61,322 nucleotides of DNA, taken from NCBI GenBank assembly GCA_934668285.1, contig CAKUNB010000001.1, forward strand, positions 1 through 61,322. The letters are read 5' to 3'. Below, piece by piece: positions 42,566-50,050 of the stretch. The DNA comes from an uncultured Oscillospiraceae bacterium. GTDB taxonomy: Bacteria > Bacillota > Clostridia > Oscillospirales > Oscillospiraceae. Numbering within the stretch: the first letter of the stretch is position 1; each line of letters starts with the position of its first letter. The translations under genes were made by a program, and so were the position numbers. Below the pieces are notes generated by a model that made no database searches, had not been told where the DNA came from, and saw only the letters and a program-made list of their open reading frames with translations.

Positions 42566-42977
42566 GCTTATCCTCCTGTCCCGTGGCAAACAGCGCCTCG
42601 ACCCGCTCCTGCCGCCCGAGCAGATACAGTGCGCCGAACAGCGCCTCGAGGCCGGTCGCCTTGGCATACTCCGCCGCCGAGGCGTTTTTCGGAATGGCGT
42701 GGACGTGCGCATTGCGCCCGCGCCGGAAAAAGCCCAGCTCCTCCTCGCTCAGCGCGGGCAGCAGGCGGTCGGCGAAGGCGGCCTGCGCCGGTGCGCAGAC
42801 GCGGGCAATCGTCTCGCGGTGCAGATTGCCGTTTTTCGGGATTCCGGCGGCGCACAGCTCCGTGCGCACCAGCAGCTCAAACACGGCGTCGCCCAGATGC
42901 GCCAGCGCGAGGGCGGACAGCGCGTTGACCTCGCGCAGCGGCAGCGCCGGATGCAGCCCGCAGTCCACGGCGCTCAC
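42555..42977 (-). CDS. mrnC: Mini-ribonuclease III
   Basis: 140-aa RNase III catalytic domain without a dsRNA-binding domain; processes 23S rRNA ends. LAHLGDAVFELLVR (catalytic Asp) near residue 27 and YAKATGLEALFGALYLLGR near 105 match the family. It starts with a GTG overlapping the glucokinase stop (GTGA) and runs into rqcH. Confidence 0.93.
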   Translation of the reverse strand: MSAVDCGLHPALPLREVNALSALALAHLGDAVFELLVRTELCAAGIPKNGNLHRETIARVCAPAQAAFADRLLPALSEEELGFFRRGRNAHVHAIPKNASAAEYAKATGLEALFGALYLLGRQERVEALFATGQEDKHAF

Positions 42978-43906
42978 AGCAGCAGCCGGAAGGCTCCGTA
43001 CATTCCGGCATCGTTGCCCAGACTGGCGAGGGAGAACTGCGTGCCCTTGCAGGCGTGGAACATGTGCCGCTCGAAGTGGCGCCGCACGCCCTCGAGGAGA
43101 TACGCACCGGCCTTGCTCACGCCGCCGCCGAGGATGATACGCTCGGGGTCGCAGACGCAGCAGGCGGAGGCCAGCGCCTCGCCCAGATAGTCAAAGACCT
43201 GCTCCAGTGCGGCGGCGGCGAAGGCATCGCCCGCCTCTGCGGCAGAAAAGATATCTTTACAAGTCATATTTTCACAGTCGCGCAGGCTCGACGGCGCGTC
43301 CGAGGCGGCCAGCCGCTCGCGCGTGACGCGGACGATGCCGTTGGCCGAGGCGTACTGCTCGATGCAGCCGCGCTTGCCGCAGGTGCAGGGATGCTTGTCC
43401 GGCGCGGAGACGGTGATATGGCCGATCTCGCCGCCGACGCCGTGTGCGCCGCTGAGCACCTTGCCGCCGAGAATGATGCCGCCGCCGATGCCGGTGCCGA
43501 GCGTGACGAACATCGCCGAGGCGCTGCCCATGCCGCCGCCCCTCCAGTATTCGCCGAGGGCGGCGCAGTTGGCGTCGTTGCCCGCCTTGACCGGCAGGCC
43601 GGTCAGCGCGCCGAGGGCGTCATGCAGGTTGAACACACCCCAGTTCAGATTCACGCAGCGGTTGACCATGCCGTCCTCGCGGACGGGGCCGGGGACGCCG
43701 ATACCGATGCCGAGCAGCGCCTCATCGGCAAGCCCGTGGCGGCGGACGCAGGAGGCGACCGCGTCGGCAATATCCGGCAGGATGGCCGCGCCGCCGTTTT
43801 CTGTGCGCGACGGGATTTCCCATTTTTCCAGCAGCTCGCCGTCCTCGCGGAACAGGCCAAGCTTGACGGTCGTCCCGCCGACGTCAATTCCAAATCCGTA
43901 TTTCAT
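42974..43906 (-). CDS. glcK: ROK family glucokinase
   Basis: 310 aa. ATP-binding DVGGTTVKLGLF at residues 8-19, GNDANCAALGE near 109, GTGIGGGIILGGK near 134, and the zinc motif CTCGKRGCIEQYAS near 172. ROK kinases phosphorylate glucose or related sugars; glucokinase is the likeliest assignment but N-acylmannosamine or other hexose specificity cannot be excluded. ATGA overlap with the SLH/DUF4127 gene upstream. Confidence 0.9.
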   Translation of the reverse strand: MKYGFGIDVGGTTVKLGLFREDGELLEKWEIPSRTENGGAAILPDIADAVASCVRRHGLADEALLGIGIGVPGPVREDGMVNRCVNLNWGVFNLHDALGALTGLPVKAGNDANCAALGEYWRGGGMGSASAMFVTLGTGIGGGIILGGKVLSGAHGVGGEIGHITVSAPDKHPCTCGKRGCIEQYASANGIVRVTRERLAASDAPSSLRDCENMTCKDIFSAAEAGDAFAAAALEQVFDYLGEALASACCVCDPERIILGGGVSKAGAYLLEGVRRHFERHMFHACKGTQFSLASLGNDAGMYGAFRLLL

Positions 43907-46704
43907 ATGATATTCCTCTTTTCGGGTAAATTTTCCGTTGGCTCCGTCGGCGCGACCGGCTCGGATGGCACGGTCGGCTCCGGCGCTTCTGTAGGTTCTG
44001 TCGGTTCCGTTGGTTCCGTAGGCTTTGTTGGTTCCGTAGGCTTTGTTGGTTCAGTTGGTTCAGTTGGTTCAGTCGGTTCGGTAGGCTCTGTAGGCTCCGC
44101 CGGTTCCGTGGGTTCCGTCGGCTCGGTCGGCTCCGTGGGTTCCGTCGGCTCGGTGGGCTGCTCGGGCGCGTCCGGCTCGCTGCCCAGCGCGAAGGTAAAG
44201 CGCACCTCGTAGCTCCGCGCCAGCGGCGCAGAAAAATCCGTCAGATACAGGAGCGGAATTCCGTACGGCGACCGCTCCGAGAACAGCGACTGCGGCAGCA
44301 GACTGCCGCTCAGCAGGTCAAGAATCTGTTGCGTCAGCGGCTCGTCGCGCAGCGCCGCGTAAATCCCGTAGGGCGTTAAATCCTGAATTCCGGCGCGGAC
44401 GCTGCGGCAGTAGGCCAGATCCTTCACCAGCGCAAAGGCAAGCGTCTTGGCAAAGGCCTCGCTGTCGGCCGCGCGCGGCTCGGACTCGTAGCGCAGCCAG
44501 CCCCAGCGCACCAGCCCCATCGAAAGACCGATGCCCAGCGCGTTTGCCGCTGTGCCCCAGCTGCTGTAGCCGAGGGTGTGTGCGACGTCGAACGCGGCGA
44601 CTGTCTGACTCGGCCTGAACTTACCGGCGGACAGGTCGAGGAAAATGACAAAGCGCCCGCGCTTGGACAGGCTGCGCCAGACGGTGAAAAGCGCCTCCTC
44701 GTCCTCCGGCTTCGCGCCGCGCGTCAGAATCAGCACGTCTACGTCGCCGTCGCCCTCGGCCGGATCGATGCGCAGCGCACCCATGTGGTACTGCACGGTC
44801 TGCCGCAGGGTCGCGGTGTCAAAAACGTCGGCATAGTCGTCCTCGCCGCCGCCGAAGTACATCACGTTGGCCCGCAGCCGCGCGGGCAGCAGATCGGCGT
44901 AGACGCAGGCCATGCCCATCATGCCCAGCTCGTCCGCCGCGCAGAAGAGCATACCGTTTTCGCCCAGCAGGCCCTCGAGATAGGCAATTTCATTGCTCTG
45001 GATGGAAACGCGCGGGATGGAATCGTCGATTCCGACCACGACCGCGCGGAAATTCGACGCGTGACGAAGCAGATAGTCGCCCAGCCGCAGCTTCCGCGCC
45101 CGCGCCGCCAGATACGCCTCGAGCGCCTCGGGGGCAAGCTCCGTTTCCACCGGTGTGCCGTCCGTGCCGGTGGGGTAGCCCGCGATGATGTTTTCCACCG
45201 TCAGCGCCTCGCCGGTCAGCGCGGGCCGCGCCTTCGCGCCGTAGCTGCGCAGCTGGTTGTATTCCAGACTGCCGAGGCCGTTATAATTGACGGTGCAGGC
45301 AAGGCGCATCACCGTGTCGAACACGTACACCGGCTTGCGCGAGGCCAGCTCGTCCAGATAGTTGATTACGGAATATTCAAAGGAAAGGTCGTCGTTTTGC
45401 AGCGCCCGGCTGCTGACAAGGCCGCCGGAGAGCAGCTGGTCGATGCTCAGAACAAAGACGTCGCAGCGTTTTTCGTTCCTGCGCAGCCACGCGAGCAGCC
45501 CCTCGCGGTCGCCGTAGGTTGTGCCGTTCGGGTTGGGCGTCTGGCCGTCCAGCCGCGTCGTGTAGAGTGATTCCTCCGGCATGAGAACGGTCAGTCCGGC
45601 GCTCTTGGCCAGCCAGAACGGGCGCAGCGCGTTGACGGGGCGGTTGTCCAGCGGGATATAGCCGACCGTCAGGCCGCGCTGCGAATGGTACTCCGGCATG
45701 GCGCTGCCGTCGTCGCTGGGATAGGCCCACAGCAAGCGGCACAGCAGCGCCGCGATCTGCGCGCGCGTCGCGCTGCCCTGCGGGTCGAGCAGCAGCCTGC
45801 CGCCCGCTTCCCGCGAGCCGTTCAGCAGCCCCGCCGCAACGGCCCAGCGCACCGGCGTCAGCGCCCAACGGCTGATGTCCTCGGCGTCCTGAAAGCCGGT
45901 CAGCGCGGCGCTCTGCGTCACGTCGTAGCCGCAGGAAACCGCGTAGCGGTACAAAAAGGCCGCAACCTGCTCCCGCGTGACCGGCTCGTCGGGATGGAAG
46001 GTGCCGTCCCCGAAGCCGAGGACGATGCGCTCCGCCGCGCCCCACGCGACGGCCTTGGCAAACCATGCACCGGCGGACACGTCGGGAAAGTCCGGCGCGG
46101 CAGCGGCGGGCTGCCCCTGCGCGCGGTAGAGAATGGTCAGCAGCATGGCGCGGGTGGCCGTCTCCTCGGGGGCGAACGTCGCCGCAGAGACGCCGTTGAC
46201 CAGCCCGAGGCGGGCGGCCTCGTTGACCTCGGCGGCGTACCACGCGCCGTCGGGCACGTCGTCAAATTTTGCAGCGGGCAGCCCGTCAAGGCGGCGGGTG
46301 CGGCGGTCGTAGCGAACCGAGAGAAAGACGCGCCCGTCGGCCAGCTTCTGCACCGTTGCCGGAGCGCCGCTGACCGTGGCCTCCGGCGCCTCGGAGAAGC
46401 CGCCGACTGCCTTGGCCAGCACGCCGAGATAGTAATAGGTATCCGCCTCTACGGCGGTGTCCGCAGGCAGGGGCTTTTGCTGCTCGACGCCCTTGCCGTC
46501 GCGAGAAGAGAACCAGAAAACGTTCTCGACCCACCCGCCGAACAGCCGGAGGCCGCGCGTCGGCAGCGTCTGCCCGACTGTCAGCGCCTCGGGCGCGCCG
46601 GTCACGGCGATCCGCCGCATCGCCGCCGCCTCCGCCGTCAACGGCAGGCAGGACAGCAGCAGAGCAAAGCTCAGCCATATTGCCAGAAAGCGTCTTCGCT
46701 TCAT
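43903..46704 (-). CDS. SLH domain and DUF4127 protein with Thr-Glu-Pro tail
   Basis: 933 aa exported protein. Signal peptide (FLAIWLSFALLLSCLPLTAEA), a beta-rich segment to about residue 130, three SLH domains (FDDVPDGAWYAAEVNEAARL, FPDVSAGAWFAKAVAWG, FQDAEDISRWALTPV; about residues 145-330), then a DUF4127 domain beginning GYIPLDNRPVNALRPFWLA near 350, and a low-complexity tail of about 20 Thr-Glu-Pro triplets at the C terminus. DUF4127 has no known reaction; it resembles alkaline-phosphatase-like or deacetylase-like sequences only weakly. Start at 46704 behind GGAGGAG. Confidence 0.9.
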   Translation of the reverse strand: MKRRRFLAIWLSFALLLSCLPLTAEAAAMRRIAVTGAPEALTVGQTLPTRGLRLFGGWVENVFWFSSRDGKGVEQQKPLPADTAVEADTYYYLGVLAKAVGGFSEAPEATVSGAPATVQKLADGRVFLSVRYDRRTRRLDGLPAAKFDDVPDGAWYAAEVNEAARLGLVNGVSAATFAPEETATRAMLLTILYRAQGQPAAAAPDFPDVSAGAWFAKAVAWGAAERIVLGFGDGTFHPDEPVTREQVAAFLYRYAVSCGYDVTQSAALTGFQDAEDISRWALTPVRWAVAAGLLNGSREAGGRLLLDPQGSATRAQIAALLCRLLWAYPSDDGSAMPEYHSQRGLTVGYIPLDNRPVNALRPFWLAKSAGLTVLMPEESLYTTRLDGQTPNPNGTTYGDREGLLAWLRRNEKRCDVFVLSIDQLLSGGLVSSRALQNDDLSFEYSVINYLDELASRKPVYVFDTVMRLACTVNYNGLGSLEYNQLRSYGAKARPALTGEALTVENIIAGYPTGTDGTPVETELAPEALEAYLAARARKLRLGDYLLRHASNFRAVVVGIDDSIPRVSIQSNEIAYLEGLLGENGMLFCAADELGMMGMACVYADLLPARLRANVMYFGGGEDDYADVFDTATLRQTVQYHMGALRIDPAEGDGDVDVLILTRGAKPEDEEALFTVWRSLSKRGRFVIFLDLSAGKFRPSQTVAAFDVAHTLGYSSWGTAANALGIGLSMGLVRWGWLRYESEPRAADSEAFAKTLAFALVKDLAYCRSVRAGIQDLTPYGIYAALRDEPLTQQILDLLSGSLLPQSLFSERSPYGIPLLYLTDFSAPLARSYEVRFTFALGSEPDAPEQPTEPTEPTEPTEPTEPTEPAEPTEPTEPTEPTEPTEPTKPTEPTKPTEPTEPTEPTEAPEPTVPSEPVAPTEPTENLPEKRNII
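43940..44163. repeat. tandem 9-bp coding repeat (Thr-Glu-Pro)n
   Basis: Within the 3' end of the SLH/DUF4127 gene, units related to GGTTCCGTC (minus strand Thr-Glu-Pro) repeat about 20 times with synonymous drift. Interruptions encode Lys or Ala in place of Thr or Glu. It is prone to slippage, so length may vary between strains. Confidence 0.85.
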
Positions 46705-46726
46705 AAGCTCCTCCAAGTTGTGCTGT

Positions 46727-46755
46727 ATTATAGTATAAAATCCGGACGCTGTCAA
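46727..46755 (-). promoter_or_regulatory. strong promoter of the SLH/DUF4127-glcK-mrnC-rqcH operon
   Basis: TTGACA and TATAAT with a 17-base spacer on the minus strand, a consensus promoter. The -35 overlaps the stop codon of the FliB-like gene upstream. Predicted start is about 16 bases before the GGAGGAG-ATG. Confidence 0.9.
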
Positions 46756-47660
46756 ATCAGCAGCGCCAGCAGCGCGGCGACATTTTCGTCCGAGTATTCG
46801 ATCTCCGCAGAGTAGCGGCGCGCCAGCTCATAGAAGGCTGCCGCCGTGTGCGTCCCGCCGTACTGCCAGAGGGTCGCCACGAGCCGCGTGCTCAGCACCG
46901 CGAAGGCCGTCCGCGCGGCAAGCAGGCCGTCGTCCAGCGCACCGGCAAGGTGGCGGTAAAGAAAATAACACACCAGCTGCTCGCCCGCCCGCTCCAGCGC
47001 CGCCGGAACGGCCAGATGCGGCGCATCCCGCAGCGCGGCGAGGCAGGCCTCCCAGTCCGGCTCCAGCCGCTCCAATGTTATGTAAACCTTAAACCATTCC
47101 GCGCCGAATTTTTCCGGCAGGGAAGCGCCCGTTTCCGCCAGCAACGCGTCCAGCCGCCGTTCGAGCGGCTCGCTCCGTTCCTGCGCAATGGCGAACAGCG
47201 CCTCCCGCGCGGCCAGAAAGGCTGTTTCCTCCGGCAAAAGCGTTTCCGTGCCCTGAATGCACAGGCGCATCGGCTCCTCCTGCGACAAGATCAGCTCTGC
47301 TGCCGCCTCGCAGCACAGGCCCAGCCCGACCTCCGTCCGGTCGGAAAAGAAGCTGCGAAAGCGCGGGTGATCGGTGCAGATCTGACACAGCGCGTCCTCG
47401 CCCAGCGTCAGAATCAGTTGACATAATCCGGAATCCAGCAGAAACGGGCAGCGCTCGTCCGCCGTCAGCCGGAAGGACGCGCCCTCCGCGCCGTCGGCAA
47501 TGCTCTGCCGCAGCTTTTCGCCGAGTTCGTCCCCGACGGCGCGGTAACGCTCCCGCGTTTCGGCGTCGATGTCGATCTCCCAGCCGCGGCAGCACGTATG
47601 GCGGCACGCGCCCGCGCTGCATCGGAAGCGGGGATAAACCGTCGGAAAAACCTCTGTCAT
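46752..47660 (-). CDS. FliB-like (flagellin lysine N-methylase family) protein
   Basis: 302 aa. The N-terminal Cys cluster PRFRCSAGACRHTCCRGWEI and later CPFLLDSGLCQL..CQICTDHPRF are the YkgJ/FliB-type cysteines thought to bind an iron-sulfur cluster. The family is named for flagellin lysine methylation, but no flagellar gene is present in this window, and many members sit in non-motile species, so the true substrate is uncertain. ATG at 47660 follows GGAGG. Confidence 0.82.
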   Translation of the reverse strand: MTEVFPTVYPRFRCSAGACRHTCCRGWEIDIDAETRERYRAVGDELGEKLRQSIADGAEGASFRLTADERCPFLLDSGLCQLILTLGEDALCQICTDHPRFRSFFSDRTEVGLGLCCEAAAELILSQEEPMRLCIQGTETLLPEETAFLAAREALFAIAQERSEPLERRLDALLAETGASLPEKFGAEWFKVYITLERLEPDWEACLAALRDAPHLAVPAALERAGEQLVCYFLYRHLAGALDDGLLAARTAFAVLSTRLVATLWQYGGTHTAAAFYELARRYSAEIEYSDENVAALLALLI

Positions 47661-47746
47661 TTGTACGCACCTCCACAGCTTTTTCCATTGTACCACGCGC
47701 CGCCGCGCGGGTAAACTGCATTTTTTCGTAAATTTACAAAATTGTC

Positions 47747-47775
47747 ATGACATTCGCGCGAATTTATAGTATACT
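47747..47775 (+). promoter_or_regulatory. promoter of the DUF1538-PII operon
   Basis: ATGACA and TATACT with a 17-base spacer; predicted start about 32 bases before the ATG. Confidence 0.75.
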
Positions 47776-47813
47776 GGTATTGTTCAATTTTGAAGGATTT
47801 GATGGAGTAGGGA

Positions 47814-49337
47814 ATGTACGACAAGTTAAAGGAAAAAATCAAAGAATCATTGACAAGCGTTTTGCCCATCACGCTGATCGTGCTGGCGCTGAGCCTGACG
47901 CTTGTGCCGATGGAGGTCGGGACGCTGGCGCTGTTTCTGGGCGGCGCGGCGCTGCTGATCGTCGGCATGGGCCTGTTTGAGATGGGCGCGGAGATGGCAA
48001 TGACGCCGCTCGGCCGCGGCCTCGGCACGGGCATGATCCGCACGAAGAAGCTCTGGCTGATCGTGCTGGGCTGCTTCTTTATGGGCTTTATCATCACGGT
48101 CGCCGAGCCGGATCTGCAGGTGCTGGCCAATCAGGTCGCCTCGATTCCGAACAAGGTGCTGATCTACACGATCGCCGTGGGCGTGGGCCTGTTTCTGGTG
48201 CTGGCGTTTCTGCGCATTTATTTCAAAATTCGCCTGTCCACGCTGCTGATGATCCTCTACGGCCTGCTGCTGGCGGTGTCGTTCTTCGCGCCGACGGAGT
48301 TTGTGCCGGTGGCGTTCGATTCCGGCGGCGTGACGACCGGCCCGATGACCGTGCCGTTTATCATGACGCTCGGCGTCGGTTTCTGCGCCGTGCGCACCGA
48401 CCGCGACAGCGCCAACGACAGCTTCGGCCTCATTGCCCTTTGCAGCATCGGCCCGATTCTGATGGTGCTGCTGCTGAGCATCTTCTACCATCCCGAGGAG
48501 GCGACCTACGAGGCCGCGAAGCTCACCCCCATCCTTTCGACGCACGATATGGTGCTCGAGTTCCTCAATTCCATCCCGCATTACATGCAGGAGGTCTGCC
48601 TGAGCATCCTGCCGGTCGTGGGCGTGTTCCTGCTGTTTCAGGTCATTTCGGGCTACTACCGCCGCCGTCAGGCCATCCGTATGCTCGTCGGCTTTGTCTA
48701 CACGACGCTCGGCCTCGTGCTGTTTTTAACGGGCGTGAACGTCGGCTTCGCACCGGTCGGGAATCTCTTGGGCAGTGCGCTGGGCGAGAGCGGCTTCCGC
48801 TGGCTCCTGCTGCCCATCGGGGCGCTCGTCGGCTACTTCATCGTCAAGGCCGAGCCTGCCGTGCAGGTGCTGAACAATCAGGTCGACGAGATCACCGGCG
48901 GCCTCGTGTCCCACCGGACGATGAATATGGCGCTGTCCGTCGGCGTGGCCGGCGCGGTCGTGCTGGCGATGGTGCGGGTGCTGACGGGGCTGAATATCTA
49001 CTGGATTTTGATTCCCGGTTACGTGCTGGCGCTGGTGCTCAGCCGCTTTGTCCCGCCGGTCTTTGTCGGCATCGCGTTTGACTCCGGCGGCGTGGCCAGC
49101 GGCCCGATGACCTCAACGTTTCTGCTGCCGCTGGCAATGGGCGCGTGCGCGGGCGTGGGCGGCAACGTGGTCACGGATGCCTTCGGCGTGGTGGCGCTGG
49201 TCGCGCTTTCGCCGCTGCTGACCATCCAGATCATGGGTCTGGTGTTCAGCCGCAAGTCCAAGGCCCTGCCGGAGGGCGGCGAGGCCGCATGGGATGAAAT
49301 TATCGAGTTCGAGGAGGATGCGGCATGGACGGCATGA
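47814..49337 (+). CDS. duplicated DUF1538 membrane protein
   Basis: 507 aa, about 12-14 hydrophobic spans arranged as two related halves. Each half has an E-P-D/A-(L/V)QVL-x-NQV segment (EPDLQVLANQV near residue 101, EPAVQVLNNQV near 345) and a FDSGGV-x-x-GPMT segment (near 164 and 424), so the protein is an internal duplication of the DUF1538 unit. The repeated polar motifs inside membrane regions suggest a channel or transporter. Function is unknown. The downstream PII-like gene overlaps it by 13 bases, suggesting control of this protein by a PII-type sensor. Confidence 0.9.
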   Translation: MYDKLKEKIKESLTSVLPITLIVLALSLTLVPMEVGTLALFLGGAALLIVGMGLFEMGAEMAMTPLGRGLGTGMIRTKKLWLIVLGCFFMGFIITVAEPDLQVLANQVASIPNKVLIYTIAVGVGLFLVLAFLRIYFKIRLSTLLMILYGLLLAVSFFAPTEFVPVAFDSGGVTTGPMTVPFIMTLGVGFCAVRTDRDSANDSFGLIALCSIGPILMVLLLSIFYHPEEATYEAAKLTPILSTHDMVLEFLNSIPHYMQEVCLSILPVVGVFLLFQVISGYYRRRQAIRMLVGFVYTTLGLVLFLTGVNVGFAPVGNLLGSALGESGFRWLLLPIGALVGYFIVKAEPAVQVLNNQVDEITGGLVSHRTMNMALSVGVAGAVVLAMVRVLTGLNIYWILIPGYVLALVLSRFVPPVFVGIAFDSGGVASGPMTSTFLLPLAMGACAGVGGNVVTDAFGVVALVALSPLLTIQIMGLVFSRKSKALPEGGEAAWDEIIEFEEDAAWTA

Positions 49338-49993
49338 CCCCCTGCTTTCTGGTGACCATCACGGATGTCAACCGCGAGAAAAAGCTCAACGATGTCTACG
49401 ACCGCGCGGGCGTTCACTTCCGCTTCCACGCGCATGGGCAGGGCACGGCGCCCTCTGCGATTCTGGACATTTTCGGCTTCTCCGGCCGGACGCGCCTGCT
49501 GACGGCGGCGATTCTCGCCCGTTCGGACGTGCCGCGCGTCTTCCGGCTGCTGGAGGAGCGGCTGTTCTTCTCCGAAAAGGGACGCGGCATTGCCTTTACC
49601 ATTCCGATTACCGCCCTGCAAAACCGGATTGCGGGCATTCTGAACGAGAATTCACAGGAAAATCCAACCCCTGAAGGAGGAAAACGGACGATGGAACACA
49701 GTGCGATTATTGTTTCCGTGCGCAGCGGCTTCAGCGACGACGTGATCGACGCGGCGCGCGCAGCGGGCGCGCGGGGCGGCACGATTCTCAAATGTATGCG
49801 CGACAGCTCCGAGCAGGTCGCCAAGCAGTTCGGCGTGGCAATCAAGGAGGAGCAGGAATTTGTCCTGATCGTCGCAGGCCGCGAGAACAAAAAGGAGCTG
49901 ATGGCCGCAATCGCCGAAAAATGCGGCACCAAAACCGAGGCGCAGGGCATCCTCTTCTCCCTCCCCATCGACGCCACCCTCGGCCTGAACTAA
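49325..49993 (+). CDS. tandem PII-like (GlnB-fold) signalling protein
   Basis: 222 aa made of two PII-like domains. Domain 1 (about 5-105): CFLVTITDVNREKKLNDVYD, FGFSGRTRLLTAAILARSDV, ending FTIPI. Domain 2 (about 122-222): AIIVSVRSGFSDDVIDAARA, GARGGTIL, FVLIVAGRENKKELMAAI, ending FSLPI. Both follow the beta-alpha-beta plan and closing strand of GlnB proteins, but lack the standard uridylylation T-loop Tyr. GAGGAGG precedes the ATG. Probably binds a nucleotide or metabolite and regulates the DUF1538 protein. Confidence 0.85.
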   Translation: MDGMTPCFLVTITDVNREKKLNDVYDRAGVHFRFHAHGQGTAPSAILDIFGFSGRTRLLTAAILARSDVPRVFRLLEERLFFSEKGRGIAFTIPITALQNRIAGILNENSQENPTPEGGKRTMEHSAIIVSVRSGFSDDVIDAARAAGARGGTILKCMRDSSEQVAKQFGVAIKEEQEFVLIVAGRENKKELMAAIAEKCGTKTEAQGILFSLPIDATLGLN

Positions 49994-50001
49994 AACAATA
50001 T

Positions 50002-50040
50002 AAAAGCTGGGGTCAGGCTTGCTGCCTGACCCCAGCTTTT
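50002..50040. terminator. bidirectional terminator with GGGGTCAGGC stem
   Basis: 17-bp perfect stem AAAAGCTGGGGTCAGGC / GCCTGACCCCAGCTTTT with loop TTGCT, between the convergent PII-like and phoR genes. The inner 10 bp match the pckA terminator. Confidence 0.94.
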
Positions 50041-50050
50041 ATTGGAACCG

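Noticed and set aside
43940..44163. CRISPR-like direct repeats
   Set aside because: The 9-bp units are contiguous without spacers and encode Thr-Glu-Pro in frame in the SLH/DUF4127 protein.
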